Shown here: positions 29,001 through 37,074 of the stretch, piece by piece
How the letters are laid out: the number at the start of each line of letters is the position of its first letter
How positions within the stretch are numbered: position 1 is the first letter of the stretch
NCBI RefSeq assembly: GCF_030268085.1
Contig: NZ_BSDE01000007.1
Span: 1 to 64,000 of the forward strand
Origin: Geothrix limicola
Lineage (GTDB): Bacteria > Acidobacteriota > Holophagae > Holophagales > Holophagaceae
Length of the DNA: 64,000 nt
Reading direction: 5' to 3'
Program-made: the position numbers and the translations under genes
Notes under the pieces: model-generated
What the model was told of the DNA's origin: nothing
The model's input: the letters and a program-made list of their open reading frames with translations, nothing else
Databases searched by the model: none

Positions 29001-29324
29001 GTTGTCGGTCACCGCGGTGGCGGCGGTGGTGTAGGTGGCGGAAGTGCCATTGGAGGAAATGGCCGTTCCGCCCTTGGTCCACTGGTAGGTGGGCGAGCCC
29101 GTGGCAACCACCGAGAAGGTTGCAGGGTTGCCGACGACGACGGTGGCGTCCGCGGGCTGGGAGGTGATGGTCGGAGCCGGGGGGGGCGGGGCGGGCTTGC
29201 TTCCGCCGCCACCGCATGCCGCCAGGGCGGCCAGGACCAGGCCTGTTCCCGTACCCGTGAGCAGCCGCGTGGTGAGGGGTCTCCAGCCTATGTCATAGAG
29301 CATGGAAGGTGGTTTGGGGGTCAT
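26049..29324 (-). CDS. Large surface lipoprotein: Ig-like repeats plus beta-propeller
   Basis: 1091 aa from the ATG at 29324 (AGGAG upstream). The signal peptide ends in a lipobox LAALAAC, so the mature N terminus is lipidated, followed by a Gly/Pro linker. Six Ig-like domains of about 90-100 residues follow, each with a TSQPADATV-type start and a YQWxKG tryptophan strand; a seventh, PKD-like segment comes next. The C-terminal ~420 residues look like a lactonase-type seven-bladed propeller (KYFYVANNTDGTISAYTANA; FLYATDSVHSVIKPYAIDA). Likely a cell-surface adhesive or binding protein. Its own AT-rich upstream region suggests a separate promoter from the protease genes. Confidence 0.85.
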   Translation of the reverse strand: MTPKPPSMLYDIGWRPLTTRLLTGTGTGLVLAALAACGGGGSKPAPPPPAPTITSQPADATVVVGNPATFSVVATGSPTYQWTKGGTAISSNGTSATYTTAATAVTDNNAVFAVTVTNAGGAVTSTNATLHVNYVSITTQPVDASVTVGQPASFTVAASGSGTLTYQWQKAGSAINGATNATFPLTSASASDSGSYTCVVTSTLGTTTTSATTTPKTLTVITPAPAITTQPADRTVVAGNAATFSVVASNAASYQWFKGNTPAQEASATSATYTTDPTIASNDGTAIHVDVTNVGGTTSSSVATLHVNYVAIAPASQPANATIAATQPLNLSVGTPTHATGSTLSYQWNKGATAVGTNAPTFTLPSLATTDAGSYTCTITSSLNGTTATTTSNPAEITVVGLPIITAQPVGGTFFPGDQLNLGVTATFTGSESYQWKKNGTAIPGATLKTYTVLSLAAGDAGDYTCDVTNTLTSVPATVTTSVATVVVQLSPGITAQPVNRSVMEGQTATFNVTAKGPGTLSYQWYKGNAPVGGNSASYTTPAVALADDGSSYTCVVSNGTQPNATSAAATLTVTPLVPTFNASRTAITNGEGVTFTYTFSAGATAAVITDGTTPVNVLGTTSSTVFPDLTTYPTGHITYTLNVTVGGVTTPTSIPVTVKTYTPKWYYVVNNGSNDIYQYPVNAASPLSGNAMTGYMYDDGSTTPANALIGEAVGSPIAAGNGAIHIATTLDEKYFYVANNTDGTISAYTANATTGVLTAITGSPFALPAGFTAPYCSASTPDGTRLYVGCAEGIAVLNIDGSTGALTAAAAQIQQVVAGGRGQGDIVIHPSGKFLYATDSVHSVIKPYAIDATTGALTAAGTDASPKYATGVNNNLGPTTIYNPTSLVFDRAGTMLFTRSTDFNWPGSDPMTSTNAAIDIYLVDPSTGDLTHKSVNESVPDAYGAYLVPGQVDGYHSLAFSALPGVDHLYNTYANDQMLWMTFWSAWTVDTNPANASTYGKLTGYFADADWQAEPRSVMSQMMFTSGGSSIVRDRSGKVFAVTFNWDNMIFSYGSDASGNQTYMGTMFGGETPRTTGTTPVHGVFTGTLQ

Positions 29325-29583
29325 GAGCTCTCCTGTTATGTGAAGACCGGGCAAGGCCCGGAGGGAGGGGGAAGAACAAATTCGACGAAAACGTCAATGT
29401 CTAAAAAAATTCATTTAATTTTAAATATTGTTAAAATATAAATAAATATTTTCAAAAATCGACATTTTGATAATGAATTTGAAGTAGTTCTTACCCAGCT
29501 CTGCCGGTGACAAAGTGATCGGGTGCTGTTTTTTGCTGGTTACTGAGAAGGGGGAATGGGTTCGAGTCTAAGTGATTGAGCCG
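29325..29583 (-). promoter_or_regulatory. AT-rich promoter region of the Ig-repeat lipoprotein gene
   Basis: This 259-bp gap contains the most AT-rich stretch of the window (about 29400-29480). On the minus strand it holds TGTCGATTTTTGAAAATA, with TTGAAA at 29455-29450 as a possible -35 box. Nearly the same sequence lies upstream of the cold-shock gene (46275-46292). A small hairpin CCGGGC-AAG-GCCCGG near 29350 lies in the leader. No -10 box is convincing. Confidence 0.45.
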
Positions 29584-30273
29584 CTATTGGGCTTTAAGCG
29601 TTCCAACCGAGATCTGGATATCCTCCAGGCGGAATTTGTTGAGAACATCTGTCCAATCCACATTAGGTATGGTGGGGATGACGCCAATGTCCTCGGGAAT
29701 GATTCGGGCCCGGACCAGGTTCAGGGGAATGGTCGTACCTGAGGGAAGGGCTGCGGTGGCGGCGCCGAAATCAATGCCGATCTGGCATAGGGGCGCGGTG
29801 AGGGGCTGGGCAGGCTGGGCCCGGTCCTTCTGGAAGATGCCCACCGTGAGCAGCTTTCCGGCGTTCTTGGTGCCGCCGATCAGGATCACCGGCTCATAGA
29901 AATTGGGGTATTTGGTGCTATAGAGGTTGGGGGTCGCCAGCTTGAGCTGAAAGACGCCCGTGTCCTTCAGGTAGGTGCCGTCGGCATATTTGTGGAACTG
30001 GACGGATCCGTCGGAAGCCAGGTTGAAACCCACACCCCGGGCCTTGAGGCCGGCCGGGCCCACGAGGTTGAGCACCAGGTGGGTGGGGCTGCTGGAGGCG
30101 TCCTTCACCAGGGCCCATCCGGAGGTGGAGGGGTTCGTGTAGGCCAGGCCGATCGCGGCTGCGGCGGTGGCAGCCGGCGCCTCGGGAGGGGGTGTGTAGG
30201 CGCCGCCGCAGCCCGTGAAGGATCCGACAAACACCAGAAGCATCAATGGCGTGAGAATGGAATAAATGCGCAT
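29584..30273 (-). CDS. Small lipoprotein, partner of the inactive M4-like protein
   Basis: 229 aa. Lipobox VGSFTGC after a signal peptide. The mature part has no recognised domain but is clearly paralogous to the protein at 33013-33690: shared blocks are SGWxLxK, THLxLxxxGPxGxKxRGxGFNL, DTGVFxLx, KLLTVGIFQKDR, and QISVGTL near the C terminus. The gene starts 9 bases after the M4-like gene, exactly the spacing in the other copy. Likely beta-rich, possibly a chaperone, inhibitor or surface partner of its protease; function unknown. Confidence 0.75.
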   Translation of the reverse strand: MRIYSILTPLMLLVFVGSFTGCGGAYTPPPEAPAATAAAAIGLAYTNPSTSGWALVKDASSSPTHLVLNLVGPAGLKARGVGFNLASDGSVQFHKYADGTYLKDTGVFQLKLATPNLYSTKYPNFYEPVILIGGTKNAGKLLTVGIFQKDRAQPAQPLTAPLCQIGIDFGAATAALPSGTTIPLNLVRARIIPEDIGVIPTIPNVDWTDVLNKFRLEDIQISVGTLKAQ

Positions 30274-30282
30274 GGATGCTCC

Positions 30283-32964
30283 TTAATTGCCGAAGGCCGA
30301 CTTGAAGGCCGCGAGGTTCCACTGGAGCTCGCCCTCGCCGATGCCCGGGAAGCCAACCATGAGGTGGGCGTTGACGCTCAGATAGACGTCGAAAGGGACC
30401 TCGTAGGCCAGGGCCAACATGCCGTAGTCCAGCGCGTCGTTGCTGCCGTCCCCGTCGAAATCGCAGGAGAACACCAGGACCATGCCCTGGGCCCACTGCT
30501 TGGGATCCGCCTTGCTCTTGGCCTGCACGCTGTAGACGTTGAGTGTGGAATCGCGGAGCGGCGACAGGAAGACGCCCTCAGGGGAGATCTGCCCTTGAAC
30601 GCCACCGCCCAAATCCCAGTAGCCGGAGCCGTTGAAGGGGGCCGGGTTGTTGGTCCAGACGACGCCCGTATCCGAGGTGCCGGAGATGTTCACTTTCAAT
30701 TGGCTGGGTTCCCCGAGGGGGACGATGGGGTATCGGCTGCCTCGAGGATTGGGCTCGAAGGGACCGTTAATGCCCAGATCGCTGTTGTCCGGGAAGTTCT
30801 TCATGTCGAACCAGACCCGCACGGGATCGGGCTTCCCATAGGCGCCGCCAATGTTGGCGGCAGCAAAGGCGTTGGTGGTGGCGATCACTTCCGCGCTGCC
30901 GGTTCCGTAGAGATCCGTCGCGGCCTTGATGCAGGCCACGCGCATGCCGAGGCAGCTGATTTCGGCGCTGGTGATGTCTTCCGTGAGGGCCTTGAACAGA
31001 ACCTTGGCCGTCTTTTCAAGCCCGATGCCCGTCATACCCTGGGGCAGGTACTCGCTGTAGGCGGAACTGCTGGAATCGGAGGACGCGAATTCGGACATGA
31101 AGAAGAAGGCGCGATCCATGGGGCCCTCCCCATAATCAGGCCACTCATTGCCCAGAAAGCTGAGGCCGTCATGCCATCCATCGGGGGAGATGCCATCCAG
31201 GCTGGGCTGGAACATCGATGTCGCATAGCCACCATTGGCGTAGTTCTGCCCGATGGTGTAGGTGGGCATGATGACCCGCCGCTGGATCCCATGGAGGCTG
31301 CCCAGGCTCATGAAGGCCTGGCTCATGAGGTTGGCGAATCCACGCTGGACGATCTTTCCTTCAGAGATGCTGGAACTGCTCTGCCCCTGCAGGGTCCACT
31401 CCCAAAGCATGTCGCCCAGGGCCTGACCGATGAGGGTGGGTTCGGCGGCGGAGAGGACGCCATAATCCGGCAGGCCCGAGCCACAGGTGAAGCGGAACGA
31501 GGGTAGGGTTATTTGAAGGTGGGTGACTGGGTCGACACGCCATTGATCGAAGGTTTCGTGAATGACTTGGCCAAGGTAGTACCGGTCATTGACGACAGCG
31601 GTCATGGCCGTGTCCTGGCCATCCAGTCCCTTGCGGTTGAAGGCGTACTTCATGAACTCATAGGCGTTGGTCATGCCGTTCATGGCTTCGGCCGCCGCGG
31701 TCTGGCCGGATACCGAGTAGGCGCCGTGGGCTTTGGTCGCATCCGCGCTGGCCACGAAGTCGGTGCCATCGCCCCAGATGTTGTCCGTGAACGGTACGCC
31801 AGTGGTGGCGGGAACACCCGTCACGAGGTTCGCAGCGACGCCGGCGGCCGGGGTTTCGGAGCCGGAGATGGCATCCATGGTGTAGGGTGTGAAGACATCC
31901 GCCTGGTCCGTGACCACCAGGTTGCCGGAAGGGCGCTGGGTGTTGAGCTGGTAGTGGCCGAACTGGTCGTAGTACCCCATCCGGTCCTGGACGAAGTAGT
32001 TGGCGTGGCTGCCTCGGGTGGTGTCCAGTAGGCCGTAGCCTTTCAAGGCCGGGTCGTAGGTGGTGGGAATGGCCATCTGACCGCTGTACATCGTCCGGCC
32101 ATACCCGATCGCCGGGATCAGGGTGGTGGATGGCGATCCGGGGACCACGGAAGTCTGTGCGGCTTCTGGCGAGATGACGCTGGCCGAAGCGTGCGTGATC
32201 GGCGCGGCTGAACCCGTGATGCCGTGAAAGCCCTTGGCGTAGCTGAAGGGATTCTTGATGCCGGGGCCCGTGGCTTTTCGATCCAGGATGGCGCCCGTAT
32301 CGGCATCCATCATCACGGTGAGGGTGGTGTTGGGAGCACCGTCGCTGCCCAGCAGATCGCAGACGATGCGGTAGCCCCGCACGTGGGCCGTGAGGGGCTG
32401 ATAGGCCTCGGCGCTGCGTAGGGGATCCACCGCGAAGAAACCGCTGGCGGGATCCTTGGCCAGGACCATCTCTCCCATGAGTCGCGTGGGGAAGATGATG
32501 GGTTCCACGGTGGGTGCATGTCCGAACCCGACGGTGGGAGACAGCTTGGCACCGAGGATGTCCAGGGCCTGGGCGGGGCTCAGCTGGGCTTGGCCGGAAG
32601 GGAGGCTGATGCCCTTGGACAACGCGGAGACGGAGATGGACATGGTCCCCTCCGGGCTGACCTTCACCACGACCGAGGATCCCTGGACCCGCGTTCCCTG
32701 ATGAATCTGGTCGAAGCGCGCCACGCACTCGCCCTGGGTGTTGGTGAGGGAATGCCGCAGGACGAATTCATCGTCGCCGCCGAGCCCCAGGCTGGACGCC
32801 TGGCTCTTCAGATAGGCCGCGGCCTGGGCGGCCCGGGCGGTTTCCTGCTGGTTGAGGACTTCGAGCTGGGCCGCCGGCAGTTCGGGGAGGGCCTGGGCGC
32901 AAAGCGTCGCCCCGGCCAGCATCATGGCCAACGCAGTGGCTGGATAGCGCATGCGAAACATCAC
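30283..32964 (-). CDS. Catalytically dead thermolysin-like (M4) paralogue
   Basis: 893 aa with signal peptide (AGATLCAQA). It aligns along its length with the active-looking M4 protein at 33700-36441: FTP propeptide (VARFDQIHQGTRVQGSSVVV), PepSY-like part, and the thermolysin C-terminal half (PSLDGISPDGWHDG, YLPQGMTGIGLEKTAKVLFKALTE, KAATDLYG). The HEMSH zinc motif is replaced by EPTLIGQALG, the NEANSD glutamate by SEGKIVQRG, and the catalytic His region HYSMG by DYGEG. A C-terminal DFDGDGSNDALDYG repeat looks like a calcium-binding half-dockerin. A binding or regulatory role is more likely than proteolysis (inference). Confidence 0.82.
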   Translation of the reverse strand: MMFRMRYPATALAMMLAGATLCAQALPELPAAQLEVLNQQETARAAQAAAYLKSQASSLGLGGDDEFVLRHSLTNTQGECVARFDQIHQGTRVQGSSVVVKVSPEGTMSISVSALSKGISLPSGQAQLSPAQALDILGAKLSPTVGFGHAPTVEPIIFPTRLMGEMVLAKDPASGFFAVDPLRSAEAYQPLTAHVRGYRIVCDLLGSDGAPNTTLTVMMDADTGAILDRKATGPGIKNPFSYAKGFHGITGSAAPITHASASVISPEAAQTSVVPGSPSTTLIPAIGYGRTMYSGQMAIPTTYDPALKGYGLLDTTRGSHANYFVQDRMGYYDQFGHYQLNTQRPSGNLVVTDQADVFTPYTMDAISGSETPAAGVAANLVTGVPATTGVPFTDNIWGDGTDFVASADATKAHGAYSVSGQTAAAEAMNGMTNAYEFMKYAFNRKGLDGQDTAMTAVVNDRYYLGQVIHETFDQWRVDPVTHLQITLPSFRFTCGSGLPDYGVLSAAEPTLIGQALGDMLWEWTLQGQSSSSISEGKIVQRGFANLMSQAFMSLGSLHGIQRRVIMPTYTIGQNYANGGYATSMFQPSLDGISPDGWHDGLSFLGNEWPDYGEGPMDRAFFFMSEFASSDSSSSAYSEYLPQGMTGIGLEKTAKVLFKALTEDITSAEISCLGMRVACIKAATDLYGTGSAEVIATTNAFAAANIGGAYGKPDPVRVWFDMKNFPDNSDLGINGPFEPNPRGSRYPIVPLGEPSQLKVNISGTSDTGVVWTNNPAPFNGSGYWDLGGGVQGQISPEGVFLSPLRDSTLNVYSVQAKSKADPKQWAQGMVLVFSCDFDGDGSNDALDYGMLALAYEVPFDVYLSVNAHLMVGFPGIGEGELQWNLAAFKSAFGN

Positions 32965-33012
32965 GGAAACTCCTGCAGTGGATCGGAGAAAAGGGAACGG
33001 GATTCGGGCGGC

Positions 33013-33690
33013 CTACTTGGTCGTCAGGGTTCCCACCGAGATCTGGACGGGGACGAGGGATGCGCTGTAGTAGTACGCCACGCTGTTCCAGTCGGCGTTG
33101 GGGTCCGTGGGGTCCGCGGGCATGTCGCCGATGAAGGCGGGGATGGCCTTGGCCTTGGTGATGGTCAGCGGAATCACGGTGCCCGGAGGAAGGGCGGCGG
33201 TCTTGGCGGGATCGAAATCGATGGCGATCTGGCACACCGCCTGGCCCAGATCCTGGGCCGGCCAGTACCGATCCTTCTGGAAGATGCCCACCGTGAGGAG
33301 GGTGCCGTTCTTCTTCACGCCACCTGCCAGAAGCGTGGGTTCCACGGGGTAGTTGGCGAAGGTGCTCTGCAGCTTGAAGACGCCGGTGTCACGGACATAG
33401 CCCGCCGCGCTCAGTTTGGCGAAGGCGACGGTGCCATCGGACTGGAGGTTGAATCCAATGCCCCGTCCCTTGGTGCCCACGGGTCCGATCACATCCAGGA
33501 TGAGATGGGTATCCGAGGAGGCGAGGTTCTTCTGGAGGATCCATCCGGATCCGCTGGGATCCTGGTAGGTGAAGCCGGACGAAGCCGGTGCGGCTTGGGG
33601 CCCGGGGGCCGTGGCGGCTCCGCCGCAGGCCAGGAGCAGGACGAGGGACGCCGCCGGAAGGAAGGACTGACAGATCGTTCTCATGCGCAT
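33013..33690 (-). CDS. Small lipoprotein, partner of the M4 protease
   Basis: 225 aa. Lipobox SLVLLLAC, then an Ala/Pro linker. Paralogue of the protein at 29584-30273, sharing the SGWILQK, GRGIGFNLQSDGTVAF, DTGVFKLQ and LLTVGIFQKDR blocks and the C-terminal VQISVGTL. It starts 9 bases after the stop of the active M4 gene and is surely co-translated with it. No known domain. Its fixed pairing with an M4-type gene in both copies argues for a direct partner role. Confidence 0.75.
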   Translation of the reverse strand: MRMRTICQSFLPAASLVLLLACGGAATAPGPQAAPASSGFTYQDPSGSGWILQKNLASSDTHLILDVIGPVGTKGRGIGFNLQSDGTVAFAKLSAAGYVRDTGVFKLQSTFANYPVEPTLLAGGVKKNGTLLTVGIFQKDRYWPAQDLGQAVCQIAIDFDPAKTAALPPGTVIPLTITKAKAIPAFIGDMPADPTDPNADWNSVAYYYSASLVPVQISVGTLTTK

Positions 33691-33699
33691 GGAATGTCC

Positions 33700-36441
33700 T
33701 TACTGGGCGAAGGCGTTCTGGAAGGCTTCGTTGAAGGCCTGGAGCGTGTAGTCGTCGAAGGAATACCCGACGTAGTCGCCGGTGTTGTAGTCGGCCCAGA
33801 GCAGCCCCACGGGCTCGCCGCCAGGGTTCAGGTAGTACGAGACGTTGCCGGGCAGGCCGTAGCTGAGGGCGAAGGCCCCCATGTCCACGGCATCCTGCTC
33901 GCCATCACCATCGGCATCTAGGTGGGCGACGAGGGTGGGGAGGAAACCGAATTCGAGGGGGTCGGCCTTGCTGGTGGCCTGCACCATGCAGAATTTCGGC
34001 CCCTGAAGCGGCGCACGGTAGGTTCCATCGGCATCGAAGGATCCATTGGAGGCAGAGGGCCCCACGGGCTCAGAGCTGCCGTAGATGCCATCGTTGGGAT
34101 AAGGGAAGGCCAGCATGGGCCACCCGGTGGACCAGGTCACGGAGGTGTCCGCCGCATGGCTCACGTTCACGCGAAGCTTGGTGCGCTCGCCCATGGGAAC
34201 GATGGGCACGTAGTAGTAGGTGGGATCGAATCCATAGGGAGAGCCGCTGTACGAGCCCGTCGGCAGGCCGATGTTTCCCAGAGGAGAGGAAGGGTCCACG
34301 AGGTCCCTGGGGAACGTCACGAGAGGGCGCCCCTGACCGTTTGCGGCGGCCCCCACGTTGACGGCGGCCAGCGCGTTCTGCACGGCCGCGAGCTGGGGCG
34401 AGGTGGCGCCGTAGAGATCGGTGGCGGCGGCGATCAGCGGATCGCGCATGGTGAGGATCCCCGTGGAGGGAGTCATGTATTCGGACACAGCCTTGTACCA
34501 GATGCGGGCGGCGGCATCGATGCCGATGCCACTCATGCCCTGCGGCAGGTAGGGGCTGTAGTCGTTCTTGGTGCTGTCTGCGCCGGCGCCCATGCTCAGG
34601 AAGTAGAAGCAGCGGTTGGGCACGCCCATGCTGTAGTGGCCGTCCAGCTGGTTGATGCCGGAATACCAGGAATTGGGGCTGTAGCCATCCAGCGAAGGCT
34701 TGACCATGGAGCGCAGACCCTGGCCTGAAGCCGAGATTTCAGGGGCGATCACCCAGTCCGCCTTGCCCTCGGGAATCTTGTCCAGGGGGTCGGTGGCCGC
34801 GCGCTTGGAGTAGGCTTCCACGCACATGCCCATGATGTCGGAGTTGGCTTCGTTGAGCCCCATGCCTTCGCCGTAGTAGTGGACCGCGGCGGTGAAGTGC
34901 ATCTCGCCGTGGCTCATCTCGTGGCCGCCGATGGTGATGGAGGTGAACTCCTTGAAGGCGTTTGGGTCCGTGCTCCCCTGGTACCAGTTGCCGTCACCGT
35001 AGTGCATCATCAGGTCCACGTAGGAGAAGTGGGCGTTGACGATGGAACCCAGGTTGTCGTGGACCACGGAGATCATGGACGTGTTCTGGCCATCCAGCCC
35101 CAGGCGGCCCAGGACGTTCTTGTACATGTCATAGGTGACCTGCATGGCGGAGTGGGCGCCCACGGCGGCCGTCTGCCCGTTGGCGTCCCCGTAATGGAAT
35201 TCGGCTTCCGTCTTGGGGTAGCGGCTCGGGGAGTAGTTGATGAACGGCGCGTACGGCGAGTTGTAGTTCAATCCGTCGCCCCACTCGTTGGTGGGAGATC
35301 CGGCGCCGGTGGTGCCGTTGGCGCTCCAACTCGTGTCGCTCATCGAATAGGTGTTGTAGTTCGAGGCCCAGAAATAGGGGAAGACGTAGTCGTCGAGGGG
35401 AGGCTGGAAGCCGTGGTACTCGGAGGCATCCCAGAACCAGGTCTGGTTGCCCACGGTTTGGAACACGGGGTGGGGCTGGGTGGCGCGGGTGATGTCCACC
35501 AGGTCATAGCCCGTGCCCAGGGGGGACTGGATGGTGTCGAGGCTCACGAGTCCGCGGTACTGGTCGTGTCCCCAACCCTTGGCAGCCACGGGTGTCGCGC
35601 TGGCGACGAGGGGGCTCGTGATCATGGTCGCCGCACGGGGAGCCTGGAAGGAGGCCTGGGTGCTGACATGGGGCACGCTGGACCGGAGGCGTGCCATGGC
35701 CGCGTAGTCCATGGGTTTGCGAGAGATGGGGCGCTGGGCGGTGAGGCCGGCCATGTCATCCCACTTGCGCAGCACCTGGCCGGAATTCGCATCCACGATG
35801 AAGTGCATCTCCCGGTAGCCGTCCTTGTCATTGCGGAGGACGGCGTCGACCTGGTAGGCCCAGACATAGGCGCTGGTGGGCTTGGGGCCCACGAGGCTGC
35901 CCTCGCGATCAAGGCGCGGGGCGCCGGTCTTGGCATCGGCGGCCAGTTTGAACCCATGGGCGAAGACGGTGGGGAAGATGACGCGCTCGGCCTTGGGCTG
36001 ACCGGCGTAGTCGCCCTGGGGGGCCAGGTTGCGATGGGCGGCGAGGATGGCGTCCTGGTCGGTGAGTTTCACCTGATCGGCGAAACCCAGGCCGGGAGCC
36101 ACGTCGTGGGCCATGAGCGTCACCGTGCCTTCGGGATCGACCCGCACGGTCAGAGAGGTGCCGTAGACTCGGTATCCCAGGTGGGTCTGTTCGTAACGGC
36201 AGATGGTCTGCCCCTGCGCGTTGGTGATGACATTCACTTCCCGGAGCTGGTCCTGTGGCCCCAGGCCCAGGTTCTGGCTGTTCAGGAAGGCCGAGGCTTG
36301 CGCGACGCGCTGCGGCTGCAGCGCTCGATTCGCCTCTACCTGCTGAGCGGAGAGAACGGGGTGGACGATCTGGGCTTCGCCCGAGGCCTGCGCAAGGAAG
36401 AGGGCCAGGGCTGGAACGAGGGGTCTGACCTTGAAACGCAT
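33700..36441 (-). CDS. Secreted thermolysin-like (M4) metalloprotease
   Basis: 913 aa from the ATG at 36441 (GGGAG five bases upstream). Order: signal peptide (ALFLAQASGEAQ); FTP propeptide with CRYEQTHLGYRVYGTSLTV; PepSY-like AYVWAYQVDAVL; M4 catalytic domain with zinc motif HEMSH (about residue 507), third ligand in GLNEANSDIMG and catalytic His in LDGHYSMGVPNR; the helical thermolysin C domain (YLPQGMSGIG, AAATDLYG); a beta-rich region; and a C-terminal DADGDGEQDAVDMG calcium-type repeat. It should be an extracellular or surface endopeptidase. It is preceded by a beta-barrel and an Oar-like transporter in the same operon, suggesting a dedicated export path. Confidence 0.9.
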   Translation of the reverse strand: MRFKVRPLVPALALFLAQASGEAQIVHPVLSAQQVEANRALQPQRVAQASAFLNSQNLGLGPQDQLREVNVITNAQGQTICRYEQTHLGYRVYGTSLTVRVDPEGTVTLMAHDVAPGLGFADQVKLTDQDAILAAHRNLAPQGDYAGQPKAERVIFPTVFAHGFKLAADAKTGAPRLDREGSLVGPKPTSAYVWAYQVDAVLRNDKDGYREMHFIVDANSGQVLRKWDDMAGLTAQRPISRKPMDYAAMARLRSSVPHVSTQASFQAPRAATMITSPLVASATPVAAKGWGHDQYRGLVSLDTIQSPLGTGYDLVDITRATQPHPVFQTVGNQTWFWDASEYHGFQPPLDDYVFPYFWASNYNTYSMSDTSWSANGTTGAGSPTNEWGDGLNYNSPYAPFINYSPSRYPKTEAEFHYGDANGQTAAVGAHSAMQVTYDMYKNVLGRLGLDGQNTSMISVVHDNLGSIVNAHFSYVDLMMHYGDGNWYQGSTDPNAFKEFTSITIGGHEMSHGEMHFTAAVHYYGEGMGLNEANSDIMGMCVEAYSKRAATDPLDKIPEGKADWVIAPEISASGQGLRSMVKPSLDGYSPNSWYSGINQLDGHYSMGVPNRCFYFLSMGAGADSTKNDYSPYLPQGMSGIGIDAAARIWYKAVSEYMTPSTGILTMRDPLIAAATDLYGATSPQLAAVQNALAAVNVGAAANGQGRPLVTFPRDLVDPSSPLGNIGLPTGSYSGSPYGFDPTYYYVPIVPMGERTKLRVNVSHAADTSVTWSTGWPMLAFPYPNDGIYGSSEPVGPSASNGSFDADGTYRAPLQGPKFCMVQATSKADPLEFGFLPTLVAHLDADGDGEQDAVDMGAFALSYGLPGNVSYYLNPGGEPVGLLWADYNTGDYVGYSFDDYTLQAFNEAFQNAFAQ

Positions 36442-36471
36442 TGTTACTCCCAAGGAATGGAATGCCATGAG

Positions 36472-37053
36472 CTAGAAGCGATACCTGGCGCCGACCTGGA
36501 TCCAGGACGGGTTGTAGCCCTGAATGGCCTGGTTGTCGGTGCCCAGCTCGGTCATCTGCAGCATCAGGCTGGTGGAGACCCGATCACTGACCCGGAAATC
36601 GAACCCAAAGCGGGCGCCGAATTTCGCACCCTTCATGGTGCTTTTCGTGTGGTTGCTCGCATCCTGGAAGTCCCAGCGCCAGGCATTCAGCGAGAGTCCC
36701 GCGACCATGGACACCCGATTGATTCCCGTGGGGGCGAAGACATCCGCCGCGCCTTGGAATCCCAAGAGGGAGTTCTTCTGGTAGTCCACTTCCTTGCCGG
36801 GCAGATGGTTGACGGACACAGAAAGCCGAAAGGGAACGGTGGTGTTCCGGATCTGCGAGCTGTAGCCGAATTCGGCGGTGACGCCACCCAATCCCGAGGC
36901 ATGGGTGATGGTCTTCAAGGTGTCGAGGGGCATGACCACGTTGAGCCCAGCGTCGAAGGCTGAAGACGCGGGCGAAGGTGCCTGGGCGCTGAGGCAGGTG
37001 CCTCCGGCCAAGGTGAGCGCGGCCAACCTCATGAGGTGATTTCTGCTGAACAT
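36472..37053 (-). CDS. Small outer-membrane beta-barrel protein
   Basis: 193 aa. Signal peptide ending LSAQA, then alternating amphipathic strands (VTAEFGYSSQIRNTTVPFRLSVSVN; KFGARFGFDFRVSDRVSTSLMLQMTEL) and a terminal VGARYRF, the aromatic end recognised by the BAM machinery. About eight strands. It lies 30 bases before the M4 protease and 21 bases after the Oar-like transporter. Similar in type to the barrel at 40273-41007. No enzyme motif; a structural or accessory pore is likely. Confidence 0.72.
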   Translation of the reverse strand: MFSRNHLMRLAALTLAGGTCLSAQAPSPASSAFDAGLNVVMPLDTLKTITHASGLGGVTAEFGYSSQIRNTTVPFRLSVSVNHLPGKEVDYQKNSLLGFQGAADVFAPTGINRVSMVAGLSLNAWRWDFQDASNHTKSTMKGAKFGARFGFDFRVSDRVSTSLMLQMTELGTDNQAIQGYNPSWIQVGARYRF

Positions 37054-37074
37054 GATTTCTCCCGATGAGGACGA

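Noticed and set aside
26049-29324. Repeated DNA resembling a CRISPR or tandem array
   Set aside because: The periodicity comes from diverged Ig-domain coding repeats of about 270-300 bp. There are no short identical repeats with spacers.
34879-36963. A long plus-strand frame across the M4 protease and beta-barrel genes
   Set aside because: It spans two real genes on the other strand and shows no family motif.
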